From positions 1-42,902 of the forward strand of contig CAMASH010000025.1 in NCBI GenBank assembly GCA_945860745.1: a DNA stretch of 42,902 nucleotides. The letters are read 5' to 3'. This document shows positions 7,530 through 16,085 of this stretch, in pieces. The first letter of the stretch is position 1. The number at the start of each line of letters is the position of its first letter. The notes under the pieces were generated by a model. The model worked only from the letters and a program-made list of their open reading frames with translations, did no database searches and had not been told where the DNA came from. The DNA is from Chthoniobacter flavus. Lineage in GTDB: Bacteria > Verrucomicrobiota > Verrucomicrobiia > Chthoniobacterales > Terrimicrobiaceae. The position numbers were made by a program, and so were the translations under genes.

Positions 7530-8154
7530 GGAGGGGGGGCAGAAACCTGAAACGGGAAACCGGAAACCTGAGAAGGAAGTTTCCCCGTCTCAGGTCTCAG
7601 CTTTCCGTCCCCAGGTCTCGCTTTTCGAACTGGCGCTGACCTTCAACCACATCGCCCTGGCTTCGTTCGGCGGCGGACTTTCCGCCTGGTCGCGCGAAGT
7701 GGTGGTGGTGGAGAGAAAATGGATGACGGAGGAGGAATTCCTCAGCGCGCTGACCATGTGCCGCATCCTGCCGGGAGCCAATCAGGTGAACCTGGCGGTT
7801 TTTGTCGGCAATAAGATGGGCGGTGTTCCCGGCGCGTTCGCGGCAATCTTTGGGCTTACCCTGGTCCCGGTGCTCATCGTGCTGGCGATGGGATACGGGT
7901 ATTTTGCCTATAACGATGTCCCCGCTCTGGGAAGCATCCTGAAGGGCGCGGCGGCGGCGGCGGTCGCATTGACATTATCGATGGCCATCAAAACCGGCCA
8001 GAAATGTCTCGGCAGCCCCGTTGCCATCATGCTTTTCCTCGCGATCTTTGTCCTCAACGGTCTCCTGCGCACTTCGTTGCTGCACTGTCTGGCCCTCCTG
8101 GCGCCGTTGAGCCTTCTCTGGGGCTGGCCGAGGAAAGGAAAGGAGGCGGAATGA
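7522..8154 (+). CDS. Chromate transporter family protein, N-terminal-type subunit (ChrA)
   Basis: A 210-aa membrane protein of the CHR family (PF02417). The core reads FNHIALASFGGGLSAW, then EEFLSALTMCRILPGANQVNLA and hydrophobic helices to the end. Short-chain CHR proteins work as pairs, and the second half follows with an ATGA overlap. The family exports chromate, but environmental homologues may move other anions. ATG 7522 overlaps the PLD stop. The first 30 residues are hydrophilic and repeat-derived (QKPETGNRKPEK...FRPQVS), so the ancestral start was probably near the SLFELAL segment. Confidence 0.88.
   Translation: MSEEGGQKPETGNRKPEKEVSPSQVSAFRPQVSLFELALTFNHIALASFGGGLSAWSREVVVVERKWMTEEEFLSALTMCRILPGANQVNLAVFVGNKMGGVPGAFAAIFGLTLVPVLIVLAMGYGYFAYNDVPALGSILKGAAAAAVALTLSMAIKTGQKCLGSPVAIMLFLAIFVLNGLLRTSLLHCLALLAPLSLLWGWPRKGKEAE
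7542..7620. repeat. Inverted heptamer-periodic repeat in the chromate transporter N-terminus
   Basis: Left arm 7542-7576: gaaacct, gaaacgg, gaaaccg, gaaacct, gagaagg. Right arm 7587-7620: gtctcag, gtctcag, ctttccg, tccccag, gtctcg. The reverse complement of the right arm (ctgagac units) resembles the left. The core is about 10 nt. The whole element is read in frame as the hydrophilic N-terminal tail of the transporter. Confidence 0.75.
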
Positions 8155-8741
8155 CTTCGGATTCACCGGGCGCGGGAATTACGTTTTACCACATCCTGAT
8201 GCTGTTTGCTTCGCTGTCGCTCATGTCCATCGGCGGCGGCAACACGGTGATTCCCGAGATGCACACGAAGGCGGTTAACAGCTTCGATTGGATGACGGAC
8301 AAGCAGTTTGCGGACATTTTTGCGATCTCGCAGGCCGCACCGGGACCGAGCGTTCTCATTGTTACGCTCGCGGGATACAAGGCGGGGCTGGATTGCGGTA
8401 CGCCGTTTGGCCCCGTGATGGCACAAGTCCTGGGCTTGCTCGGAGCCCTTCTGGCCACCGCGGCCATGATGATTCCCGCCGGGATTCTGGTGTTTCTGGT
8501 CGCCCGCGTTTGGGAGAGCGCGAAGGATTCCGCCATCCGGCATGCCATCGAAAAAGGATTTGCCCCGCTGACGGTCGGGCTCGTGCTGGCCAGCGGCTAC
8601 GTGATGAGCCGGACGGCGGATCACGACTGGCGGGCCTATTTGCTCACGGCGGTTTGCACCGGCATCTTTGTCACCACCAAGACGAATCCACTGGTCGTGG
8701 TGGCACTGGCAGGGGTGCTTGGCTATCTGAACCTGGTTTGA
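8151..8741 (+). CDS. Chromate transporter family protein, second subunit (ChrA)
   Basis: A 196-aa polytopic CHR-family protein. It has LMSIGGGNTVIPEM (the SxGG motif), FADIFAISQAAPGPSVL and several hydrophobic helices. A strong AGGAGG at 8141-8146 lies four bases before ATG 8151, and the start overlaps the stop of the first subunit. The pair would form a two-gene short-chain CHR transporter in the inner membrane. The last 71 bases overlap, on the opposite strand, the end of the membrane protein gene at 8671-10389. Confidence 0.88.
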   Translation: MTSDSPGAGITFYHILMLFASLSLMSIGGGNTVIPEMHTKAVNSFDWMTDKQFADIFAISQAAPGPSVLIVTLAGYKAGLDCGTPFGPVMAQVLGLLGALLATAAMMIPAGILVFLVARVWESAKDSAIRHAIEKGFAPLTVGLVLASGYVMSRTADHDWRAYLLTAVCTGIFVTTKTNPLVVVALAGVLGYLNLV

Positions 8742-10389
8742 GCTGGCGCAAATCGTAGAGTGCGCCGAGTCCGGCCGGCGGCAGATCGCCCGGAGGTTTC
8801 GCGGGCGAATAATCCCTCTGGCGCAGGGCCAGCCAATCGGCGTCAAGGACGGGCGCGGAGGTCCGCCAGTCGGCGGTGCCATCGAGGGAGCTTTGCAAGA
8901 GCGCGAGCTGATCCTGGAATTTGAGTCCGTGGCTCCAGAGGTGGCCCTCGTAGCCACAGACGACCTTCCGACCGAGGAGAATGAGGGGATGATTGTAATC
9001 GGGCACAATGGCAAAACGCCCTTCGGGAGGGATGTCAGCAACGGCATGTCTCCAGGCATCCAATTCCGAGCGCCGCGCGATGCCGTAGCCATGGCGGGTG
9101 TCGAGCCCTCCGGCCAAGGAGACCGCGCCGGAAAAAAACAGCACAAAGCAAAGTGCGGCCCGCGCCGGAAGTTGTAACCCGGCGATGAGATTCGTCCAAA
9201 GGTAGGGGGCAATGACGAGCCAGCTCCACATCATCAGCTTCATGTTGTCCCATTCCCAGGGGGTGAAGATGACCGCGCAGCACATGAGGAAGATGATCAG
9301 CGCACTCCCGACGAAACAACGCGCCTCGGCGTCCTTGCTCCGCGCCAGGACGACCGTCAAAGCCAGAACAACGGGCAGCGTGAGGCCAAAATTCCACAAC
9401 AAGGCCATCCATCCTTTTCCGTCCAGGATCCAACCCGGCATCCACCGCAGGCCCGACGAGGCGGAGAAGAATCCCGTGACCAGGACAACGCAGACCGTTG
9501 CCGGCACAAAAGCCCATGCGACCAGGCGGAGTAATCCGCGCCTTGCGGCTTTGCGCGAGACGAAAATCGCCGCCAGGATCAGGCTCAGAAACAGAAAGGC
9601 GTGGAAATTGAAAAGCGGCAGCCCAGCGTAGAGCAGGATTTGCAGCCAGACGGGCAGGATGCGTTTCCCGCTGCGGAAAAATTCCTCCCGCCACGCGTAA
9701 AGCAGAAGCAATCCGGCCGGCAGCGCGAACAAGAGACCGCGCTGGGTCACAAACATGGAGAGGAAGAAATTCTTCCAGGTGACATCGCGCTGGAAGTCTT
9801 CAATTTGCAGGGTGCGGAGGGCGACAAAACCCAACAGACCGCCATTGCAGAGAAAGGCGGCCACGCCGAATGCTCCGCCCCAGCGCCAAAGAGCATAGCC
9901 CGTGAGAGCCGCGCCACCCAGTCCGGTCCAGACCAAGCCGCGCATGGTGTCGCCCCCACAGATTTCAATGAGGCTGTTGAACAAGTCCGCGCCGAGCGGA
10001 TAGCTGAGCGGCACCCCGGAAAGAATCGGGCTCTCCGGCCAGAACGGTGCCCCGTTGGCGAAATAGCGGATGAAATTCAGATGCAGGGACATGTCGCCCA
10101 GGTTGTTGGGCGAGAGCACGCAGATTTCATTGCCGCGCCCGTAAATCAGCCAGAGAAACGCCCGCAGGGAAACCAAGCCGAAGGCCGTCAAGGCAATCCC
10201 ATCCCACCGGCCTGCACGAGGCATCGCAACATCCGTGGTGGACCGCCACGCGGCGAGTCCGGCGATGGCTCCGGCGGCCAGGGCCGGCCCCACCAGCGGC
10301 AGGCTCAACCCGGAAAAGACAAAACCCAGCAAAATGGCCGTGCAGATTTCCGCAAAGACGAAGGCCAGGCCGGCGGCAAGCCACTTCAT
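8671..10389 (-). CDS. Polytopic membrane protein, probable GT-C-type glycosyltransferase
   Basis: A 572-aa protein with roughly a dozen hydrophobic segments and a soluble C-terminal domain of about 120 residues. The first large loop reads SPNNLGDMSLHLNFIRYFANG, then PILSGVPLSYPLG. This acidic, His-bearing loop after helix one is typical of GT-C membrane glycosyltransferases that use lipid-linked sugars. I cannot name a family with certainty. ATG 10389 overlaps the stop of the Agl23-type gene (ATGA), so the two form one unit. An upstream ATG at 10470 lies inside that gene. The C-terminus (PLPVPPRPVDSSWW) overlaps the convergent chromate transporter gene by 71 bases. Confidence 0.72.
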   Translation of the reverse strand: MKWLAAGLAFVFAEICTAILLGFVFSGLSLPLVGPALAAGAIAGLAAWRSTTDVAMPRAGRWDGIALTAFGLVSLRAFLWLIYGRGNEICVLSPNNLGDMSLHLNFIRYFANGAPFWPESPILSGVPLSYPLGADLFNSLIEICGGDTMRGLVWTGLGGAALTGYALWRWGGAFGVAAFLCNGGLLGFVALRTLQIEDFQRDVTWKNFFLSMFVTQRGLLFALPAGLLLLYAWREEFFRSGKRILPVWLQILLYAGLPLFNFHAFLFLSLILAAIFVSRKAARRGLLRLVAWAFVPATVCVVLVTGFFSASSGLRWMPGWILDGKGWMALLWNFGLTLPVVLALTVVLARSKDAEARCFVGSALIIFLMCCAVIFTPWEWDNMKLMMWSWLVIAPYLWTNLIAGLQLPARAALCFVLFFSGAVSLAGGLDTRHGYGIARRSELDAWRHAVADIPPEGRFAIVPDYNHPLILLGRKVVCGYEGHLWSHGLKFQDQLALLQSSLDGTADWRTSAPVLDADWLALRQRDYSPAKPPGDLPPAGLGALYDLRQLKPGSDSQAPLPVPPRPVDSSWW

Positions 10390-12065
10390 GGCGGCGGCGG
10401 ATTCGTGATCTCCGGCGCGGCGCCCTGAAACCAATCGCGGAAGGGTTTCTCGCGGAAATACACCACGCATTCCTCCTGGGCATCCCGCAGACGGAATGTC
10501 CGCTTGTAATACGGGCCGATCAGCTTTGGTTCGACCTCGGCGGCCTCGCCCTTCTCCGCCAGAACGAAATCGCCATCAAAAACGGCGGGCGGTGCCTTCG
10601 TGTTGAAGTATCCAATGTCCGTGAAATCCCCCAGGATCCAAGGCAGCGGATAATAGCTTTCCAGCACACTCTGTCCGCGCAGGTGGTAGGCGCGCGGATC
10701 CTTCGCGGCCATCTCCAGCAACGGCTTGGTCAGCGTTTCGATCTCGGGATAAGTCTGCACGTAAACGTAAGGTTCCTTCTCGTTAGTAAACTGGAAAAAA
10801 TTCAGGCGGAGGGACATTCCCAGACTGACGGCGAGCAGAAGGAAAGCAACCAGGGTGGAGGGGCGGAGGACCTTTTGCCTCTTGAATGCGACGGACGCGA
10901 GAACCGGAGCGTCAGCGGAGATCCGAGCCCCCGGCGAGTCAACCCGCGTTCCTCCAACTTCCTGAACGATGGCCCCAAGAATCAAATAGAACGGCCAGAG
11001 GATCGATATGATGCACCAAGGGGTCTTGTAGGGAATGATCGAATAGGCCATGAGCACTCCCCCGGCTGAAATGGCGACGTAGCGCAGCCGCGCATCCGAG
11101 GGAACGATGTAACGCGCGCAAGCCAGCAGTCCCGCCAAGGCGGGCCATTCATACCGCGCCATCAAGGCCACCCAGTAGTAATTCAACCAATCCTTCTCCC
11201 AAATGCGGAAGGTGTTCTTTTCATGCCCGCCTGCCTGCACGCCGGTGTGAAACCAGGCAGCGTATGTCTCGTAGAGCCCCTTCAATCCCGCCCAATCCAA
11301 AAAGTTTCCCGAGTAGAAAAAGACGATGGCCAGGAGTCCGAGCACGAGCGCATTCCCCAGGTCGCGCCCGGACCAGAGCTGGCGCGCGATGGGAAACGCC
11401 GGACGCGAGGGCAGGACTTTCTGCCAGAGCCACAAAACCAATCCGGCCAGGATCAGGCAGCCCGCGTGCACGACATAGGTTTCCTTGGTCAGGATCATTC
11501 CCGTCAGGGCAAGAATCCCGGTGAAAAGAAAGCGGCGTTCGCCTTTCTCCCACAGGCCCAGCACGGCCCACAAAAGAAGAATGGAGAAAAGGACCATCCA
11601 CGACTCGTGGATCGAGTAACGGCCATAGAAAACAAAGGCGGGCGAAACCGCCATCGCCGCCGCGGCCCAGCGCGCTGCCGTGGTGCCAAAAAATTCCCGA
11701 TACCTCAGCAGGGCCCAGACCGCGAGAAGGGCCGGGATGATGGCGGGAAGCCGCAGGGCCCAGAGGTTGCGTCCGAAAAGGGTTTGGCTGAGGAAAACCG
11801 CGTAGAAATGGAGCGGTCCATGATAGTTGGTCGGATCGTAATGGTAAAAGCCGTTGACCCGCATCTGGTCGGCGAACCACCCGTTGATGCCCTCGTCGAA
11901 ATGCGGCGGCTTGATATCCAGCAGGACCGTGCGGAGAACGGCGGCCGCCAACAGAATACCGATTTCCACCCAGGGGAGTTTTGTAAGGCGCTCGCGCACG
12001 CGATTGAAATAGTGGGCCGGCGGGGCGAGTGCAAGCCGCGGAAACACCGGAAGGAGAACGGCCAT
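10386..12065 (-). CDS. TIGR03663-family membrane protein (flippase-associated Agl23-like)
   Basis: A 559-aa polytopic protein. The N-terminal loop carries KPPHFDEGINGWFADQM and then YDPTNYHGPLHFY, the hallmark of the TIGR03663/Agl23 group of GT39-like proteins. In archaea Agl23 is tied to protein N-glycosylation; bacterial members are largely uncharacterised. ATG 12065 is chosen because the longer open frame (to 12689) is antisense to vapBC. A weak AAGG precedes it. It is followed by an overlapping second polytopic gene. The pair probably assembles or moves a lipid-linked glycan. It is divergent from vapB. Confidence 0.8.
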   Translation of the reverse strand: MAVLLPVFPRLALAPPAHYFNRVRERLTKLPWVEIGILLAAAVLRTVLLDIKPPHFDEGINGWFADQMRVNGFYHYDPTNYHGPLHFYAVFLSQTLFGRNLWALRLPAIIPALLAVWALLRYREFFGTTAARWAAAAMAVSPAFVFYGRYSIHESWMVLFSILLLWAVLGLWEKGERRFLFTGILALTGMILTKETYVVHAGCLILAGLVLWLWQKVLPSRPAFPIARQLWSGRDLGNALVLGLLAIVFFYSGNFLDWAGLKGLYETYAAWFHTGVQAGGHEKNTFRIWEKDWLNYYWVALMARYEWPALAGLLACARYIVPSDARLRYVAISAGGVLMAYSIIPYKTPWCIISILWPFYLILGAIVQEVGGTRVDSPGARISADAPVLASVAFKRQKVLRPSTLVAFLLLAVSLGMSLRLNFFQFTNEKEPYVYVQTYPEIETLTKPLLEMAAKDPRAYHLRGQSVLESYYPLPWILGDFTDIGYFNTKAPPAVFDGDFVLAEKGEAAEVEPKLIGPYYKRTFRLRDAQEECVVYFREKPFRDWFQGAAPEITNPPPP

Positions 12066-12135
12066 CCGCCTTGGGGAAGGCTTTCCGGGACTCCCGCGAA
12101 GCCCTTGCCCAAGGCCGGATTGAGCGTTGACCAGA

Positions 12136-12162
12136 CCATATCCATATGGCACTTTAATATGG
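12136..12162. promoter_or_regulatory. Candidate VapBC operator with CCATAT/ATATGG half-sites
   Basis: Directly upstream of vapB are CCATAT (12136-12141), the perfect palindrome CCATATGG (12142-12149) and ATATGG (12157-12162), which touches the ATG. VapB-type antitoxins usually bind palindromes over their own promoter. The site also lies in the 97-base gap to the divergent Agl23-like gene. Function is inferred. Confidence 0.5.
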
Positions 12163-12366
12163 ATGAAAACGACCCTCATTTTGGATGACCGTCTGATGGC
12201 CGAAGCCATGCGGCAGACGGGGGTGACGGCGAAAACCGCCGTCGTCCGCTTGGGGCTGGAAGCCTTGATCCAGCGGGAGGCGTCCCGTCGTCTGGCCTCG
12301 CTGGGAGGGGCCATGCCCGGGCTGAAGGTCGCCCCCCGCCAGAAAAGCACCCGGAAATCCGCCTGA
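12163..12366 (+). CDS. vapB: VapB-type antitoxin
   Basis: A 67-aa antitoxin. MKTTLILDDRLMAEAMRQTG followed by TAVVRLGLEALI is the ribbon-helix-helix VapB family pattern, and the basic C-terminal tail would wrap the toxin. It neutralises VapC and probably represses its own operon. Start ATG 12163 matches the family; an earlier ATG at 12127 lies in the operator region. Its TGA overlaps the vapC ATG by one base. Confidence 0.92.
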   Translation: MKTTLILDDRLMAEAMRQTGVTAKTAVVRLGLEALIQREASRRLASLGGAMPGLKVAPRQKSTRKSA

Positions 12367-12728
12367 TGGTCCTGGTGGATACATCGGTTTGGATTGACCA
12401 TTTCCGTTTCGCGCTCCCGGCCTTGGCCGCTGCGCTGGAACGACAGGATGTGCTCACCCATTCGCTGGTGATCGGGGAACTCGCCAGCGGCAATCTCACG
12501 CGGCGTTCCCACACTCTGACCGATCTTCGCAGCCTGCCGCGGGCGGAGGAAGCGACCTTCGACGAATGCCTCCATCTGATCGAGGCCCATGCTCTCCATG
12601 GCGAGGGTCTGGGTTGGAATGATCTCCAGTTGCTTGCCTCCGCGCGGCTGTCTTCGACGCGGCTCTGGTCCACCGATAAACGTCTGCACCAGGCGGCGTC
12701 CGATTTGTATCTGGCTTACGAACCCTGA
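12366..12728 (+). CDS. vapC: VapC-type PIN-domain toxin ribonuclease
   Basis: A 120-aa PIN-domain endoribonuclease. The acidic site is complete: D5 (VDTSVWIDHF), E38 (IGELASG), D86 (WNDLQLL) and D104 (STDKRL). VapC toxins cut tRNA or rRNA when VapB is degraded. The gene overlaps vapB by one base. The GT2 gene starts three bases after its stop, so the toxin-antitoxin pair sits at the head of a possible longer transcript. Confidence 0.93.
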   Translation: MVLVDTSVWIDHFRFALPALAAALERQDVLTHSLVIGELASGNLTRRSHTLTDLRSLPRAEEATFDECLHLIEAHALHGEGLGWNDLQLLASARLSSTRLWSTDKRLHQAASDLYLAYEP

Positions 12729-12731
12729 CCC

Positions 12732-13457
12732 ATGCCGCGCCTTTCCCTCGTCATTCCTTGCCGCAATGAGTCGGGGCGCTTACCCGCGACGTTGCAGACG
12801 GTGCGGAGTTTTTTGGATGCCTCCCATCCGGACGCCGAGGTGGTGGTTGTGGTGGAGAGCAGCACGGATGACACCGCGAAAATCGCCACAGATTTTGCGC
12901 AGGCCGATCCGCGATTTCGCGCCATGTGCAATCCCGTGGCCCGCGGCAAGGGCTACGCGGTGAAAACCGGCATGCTGGCGGCGGAGGGCGATGTCGTTTT
13001 TTTCATGGATGCGGATTTGAGCGTGCCGTTGCGCTTTGTGGATGCGTTCTTGCCGTATTGCGAGGATGCGGATGTGGTGTTCGGGAGCCGGCAACATCCG
13101 GAAACCGTCATCCCGCGTAGCCAGCCTCTTCTGCGGGTTTTGTTCGGACGGCTTTTCAATTTGTGTCTCCGTCTTCTCGGGGCGACTTCGTTCAAGGACA
13201 CGCAATGCGGGTTCAAAGCCTTCCGCCGCGAGGCCGCGCGATCGATTTTTTCCCGGCTGACCCTCGATGGGTTTGGCTTCGACGTGGAAGCGTTGGCCCT
13301 GGCCGAAGCGCTGCGGCTGCGAATCGTGGAGCGCCCGGTGGAGTGGAGCGATGCCCCGGGTTCGAAGGTGAGTGCCCTGCGGGATGGATCGGCGGCATTT
13401 TTTGAGGCCGTTCTTGCCGCCTGGCGGGCGAAAAAGGAAACTTGCCGTCCATCATGA
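12732..13457 (+). CDS. GT2 glycosyltransferase, dolichyl-phosphate-glucosyltransferase-like
   Basis: A 241-aa GT-A fold enzyme. The N-terminus [18 protein letters not shown], the DxD-type motif [10 protein letters not shown] and the late [11 protein letters not shown] are typical of the dolichyl/undecaprenyl-phosphate sugar transferase branch of GT2. It would move a hexose from an NDP-sugar to a polyprenyl phosphate at the inner membrane. It has no C-terminal membrane helices. Such a lipid-linked sugar could feed the nearby GT-C type proteins at 8671-12065; that link is inference. It overlaps pdxJ (ATGA). Confidence 0.85.
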   Translation: MPRLSLVIPCRNESGRLPATLQTVRSFLDASHPDAEVVVVVESSTDDTAKIATDFAQADPRFRAMCNPVARGKGYAVKTGMLAAEGDVVFFMDADLSVPLRFVDAFLPYCEDADVVFGSRQHPETVIPRSQPLLRVLFGRLFNLCLRLLGATSFKDTQCGFKAFRREAARSIFSRLTLDGFGFDVEALALAEALRLRIVERPVEWSDAPGSKVSALRDGSAAFFEAVLAAWRAKKETCRPS

Positions 13458-14191
13458 TCAAACTGGGAGTCAATATCGACCACGTCGCCACGCTGCGGCA
13501 GGCCCGCTATCGGGAAACACCGGATTCCCCGAATGCCGAGCCGGATCCCGTCGCGGCCGCCCTTGTCGCGGAGCGGGCCGGCGCTCACGGCATCACCGCC
13601 CACCTGCGCCTCGATCGCCGCCATATGCAGGATCGCGACATTTTTGCCCTGCGGAAAAGTGTCACCACGAAACTCAATTTGGAAATGGGCAACTCCGGAG
13701 AAGTTCTGGAAATCGCCTTGAAGGTCCTGCCGGACGACGTCTGTCTTGTGCCGGAAAACCGCCGCGAGGTGACCACCGAGGGTGGCCTGGACTGCGCCGG
13801 GCAGATGGCCTCGCTCCGGCCGACCATCGACCGTTTGCAGGAGAGCGGCATTGTGGTGAGCCTCTTTATTGACCCGGAGGAAGAGCAGATCGCCGCGGCT
13901 GCCGAGTTGGGCGCGCAATTCGTGGAACTCCATACCGGGGCCTTTGCCAACTCCACCGGCGGGAAGCGTGAGGACGAACTCGCCCGTCTGATCAAGAGCG
14001 CGGGACTGGCCCATGCCGCCGGTTTGCAAGTGAATGCGGGCCACGGCCTCAACTCCGGAAATATCCGGGACGTCCTGCCCATTCCCCATCTGGTCGAACT
14101 CAACATCGGACACTCCATCATTTCACGGGCGGTTTTTTGCGGCCTCGATTCCGCGGTGAAGGAGATGCTGCATTTGATGAATGACGCTTAA
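13454..14191 (+). CDS. pdxJ: Pyridoxine 5'-phosphate synthase PdxJ
   Basis: Condenses 1-deoxy-D-xylulose 5-phosphate with 3-amino-2-oxopropyl phosphate to pyridoxine 5'-phosphate, the last ring-forming step of the DXP-dependent vitamin B6 route. The 245-aa TIM barrel begins with the invariant [54 protein letters not shown] and [10 protein letters not shown] are all present. ATG 13454 fits the family start and overlaps the GT2 stop; the in-frame TTG at 13442 is less likely. Confidence 0.97.
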   Translation: MIKLGVNIDHVATLRQARYRETPDSPNAEPDPVAAALVAERAGAHGITAHLRLDRRHMQDRDIFALRKSVTTKLNLEMGNSGEVLEIALKVLPDDVCLVPENRREVTTEGGLDCAGQMASLRPTIDRLQESGIVVSLFIDPEEEQIAAAAELGAQFVELHTGAFANSTGGKREDELARLIKSAGLAHAAGLQVNAGHGLNSGNIRDVLPIPHLVELNIGHSIISRAVFCGLDSAVKEMLHLMNDA

Positions 14192-14253
14192 TGGTTTTGG
14201 CAGACTGCCGGTGCGTGGGTAGCGCCTGAGCAGGATGTTCGGGCCACGGCTTT

Positions 14254-15420
14254 ATGGACTTTGATCAATTTCTTCGCGGCGCGCTTGACCGCATCGAAGC
14301 AGGCGGACTCCGGCGTTCCTTGCGGATGATCGACTCGCCCCAGGGCGCGGAGGTGGCTTGCGCAGGCCGGCGTCTGCTGAATTTTTCCTCCAACGATTAT
14401 CTCGGACTCGCGGCCCATCCGCGGCTCATCGAAGCGGCCCGCCAGGCTCTCGACGAGGCCGGGGCGGGGGCGGGGGCCTCGCGGTTGATTTCCGGCACTC
14501 ATCGTTACCACGAGAGACTTGAGGAGGAACTGGCGCGGTTTAAAAACACCGCGGCTGCACTCACGTTTTCCAGCGGTTACGCGGCAGCCCTCGGGGTGAT
14601 CCCCGCCTTGGCCGGAAAAGAAGATGTGGTCATTCTGGACAAGCTTTGCCATGCCTGCCTGATCGATGCGGCCCGCTTGAGTGGCGCGGTGCTGCGGGTC
14701 TTTCCTCACAATCATCTCGCAAAACTGGAAAGCCATCTGCGCTGGGCGCGGGAAAAACATCCACAGGCCCGTCTCCTTGTCGTCATCGAAAGTGTTTACA
14801 GCATGGATGGGGATCTGGCGCCGCTGCGCGAAATTGTGGAACTCAAGGATCGCTTCGGAGCCTGGCTCTTCGTGGACGAAGCTCACGCGCTGGGCGTTCT
14901 CGGTCAGCACGGCCGCGGACTGGCCGATGAACAGAACGTGGCCGATCGCATCGAGATTCAGATGGGGACGTTGGGAAAAGCCCTGGGCGCGGGCGGCGCG
15001 TATGTTTGCGGGAGCGCCGCGTTACGGGACTTTCTGATCAATAGTGCGCGCAGTTTTATCTTTTCCACCGCTCCGCCTCCGGTTGTAGCCGCGGCGGCGT
15101 GTGCGGCGGTTTCGTTGCTGGCTCTGGACGAGGGCGGAGAACGGGTCGGCCGGTTGGCGAAGGTGCGAACGGAGCTGAGTGATTTACTGGGAAGAGGCCG
15201 GGCTGCCAGCGCCATCGTTCCCGTTTTAATCGGAAGCGAGGGCCGGGCCATGGACGTTTCCAAACGGCTTTGGGCTGAGGGATTTTTTGTTCCCGCCATT
15301 CGTTATCCCACCGTGGCGAAAGGAGCGGCCCGCCTGCGCATCACGGTCACCACCGGACACACGAGGGAACCCTTGCAAGGCCTGGTCTCGGCGATTGAAC
15401 GTTCGCTCAGGGAGGTGTGA
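14254..15420 (+). CDS. 8-amino-7-oxononanoate synthase-like PLP enzyme (BioF family)
   Basis: A 388-aa alpha-oxoamine synthase (aminotransferase class II fold). Visible features are NFSSNDYLGL near the start, the ASRLISGTH loop, FVDEAHALGVLG (Asp208 to bind the pyridine nitrogen) and the Schiff-base Lys242 in MGTLGKALGAGG. BioF joins pimeloyl thioester and alanine in biotin synthesis; close paralogues (KBL, HemA, SPT) make other amino-ketones. No other bio gene is in the window, so BioF is the best but not proven call. It follows pdxJ, which makes its cofactor precursor. Its end overlaps the convergent gene at 15407 by 14 bases. Confidence 0.85.
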   Translation: MDFDQFLRGALDRIEAGGLRRSLRMIDSPQGAEVACAGRRLLNFSSNDYLGLAAHPRLIEAARQALDEAGAGAGASRLISGTHRYHERLEEELARFKNTAAALTFSSGYAAALGVIPALAGKEDVVILDKLCHACLIDAARLSGAVLRVFPHNHLAKLESHLRWAREKHPQARLLVVIESVYSMDGDLAPLREIVELKDRFGAWLFVDEAHALGVLGQHGRGLADEQNVADRIEIQMGTLGKALGAGGAYVCGSAALRDFLINSARSFIFSTAPPPVVAAAACAAVSLLALDEGGERVGRLAKVRTELSDLLGRGRAASAIVPVLIGSEGRAMDVSKRLWAEGFFVPAIRYPTVAKGAARLRITVTTGHTREPLQGLVSAIERSLREV

Positions 15421-16060
15421 CCAGACCTGTGACAGGAGCCAGTCCGGCCGCCGATGACGCGGCCGATGCCGCCGGCTGGATGACTGCACCTGCCGCGCTG
15501 GAAGCGAAAGGCACGGTGGGAATGTTGAACGACCCGGGCCCGGAGAACATGTGCAGGGTGGAGCTTTTCCCGGCAGGCTTCGCGGGATCACCCTCCTTCG
15601 TTTCTTCCTTTTCCGCAGAGGCGGCTTGGGGTGGTTTGATGTTCTCATAAGCCGCGATCAGCGGCTGAAAGGGAGCCAGTTCGGCCAGGCGGATCTCGAT
15701 GTCGGCGGAGTCGGACTTCTTCGCGCCGTCTTCTTTTTTCCCGGCCTCGTCTTGTTTCGCCGTTTCCAAGGCATCTTTCCGCTCGGACCAGAACCGGCCG
15801 TCTTTCGAGCGATCCTTGCTGAAACCATACTTGCGAAAATCTTTCTCCCCCAGCAGAGCGAGCGGAATTTTCTGGAGGCCCGAATCGCTGCTGATTTTGA
15901 TCGTGTAATCGTCTGTAATCTCGACCAGGCCGAAGACTTTGCTGCCGTCGATTTTAGTGACCGGCGTCTTCTCCGCGTCCGGGGTCTCGGCCGCATGCAG
16001 ACTCAAACATGCGGCCAGTAAAACAACCGGAAGGAACCGCCGACGGGTTAAAGTTTTCAT
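15407..16060 (-). CDS. Secreted hypothetical protein with SHD1-like N-terminal domain
   Basis: A 217-aa exported protein. The signal peptide is clear (MKTLTRRRFLPVVLLAACLS, then LHAAE, with likely cleavage after HAA). It is followed by a short beta module (TKIDGSKVFGLVEITDDYTI, then KIPLALLGEKDFRKYGF) that resembles the SLA1-homology-1 type repeats common in Planctomycetes and Verrucomicrobia. The middle is Lys/Glu/Ala-rich and charged. The C-terminus is low-complexity Ala/Pro/Ser. No catalytic motif is visible. It lies 25 bases downstream of the CbiX-like gene on the same strand. Function unknown. Confidence 0.75.
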   Translation of the reverse strand: MKTLTRRRFLPVVLLAACLSLHAAETPDAEKTPVTKIDGSKVFGLVEITDDYTIKISSDSGLQKIPLALLGEKDFRKYGFSKDRSKDGRFWSERKDALETAKQDEAGKKEDGAKKSDSADIEIRLAELAPFQPLIAAYENIKPPQAASAEKEETKEGDPAKPAGKSSTLHMFSGPGSFNIPTVPFASSAAGAVIQPAASAASSAAGLAPVTGLVTPP

Positions 16061-16085
16061 CGGGTAAACAAAGAGAAAATAAACG

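Noticed and set aside
12066-12689. Longer start for the Agl23-like protein
   Set aside because: The extension is antisense to vapBC and not family-like.
14192-14253. Riboswitch or leader between pdxJ and bioF
   Set aside because: 62 bases with no conserved aptamer pattern or clear stem.
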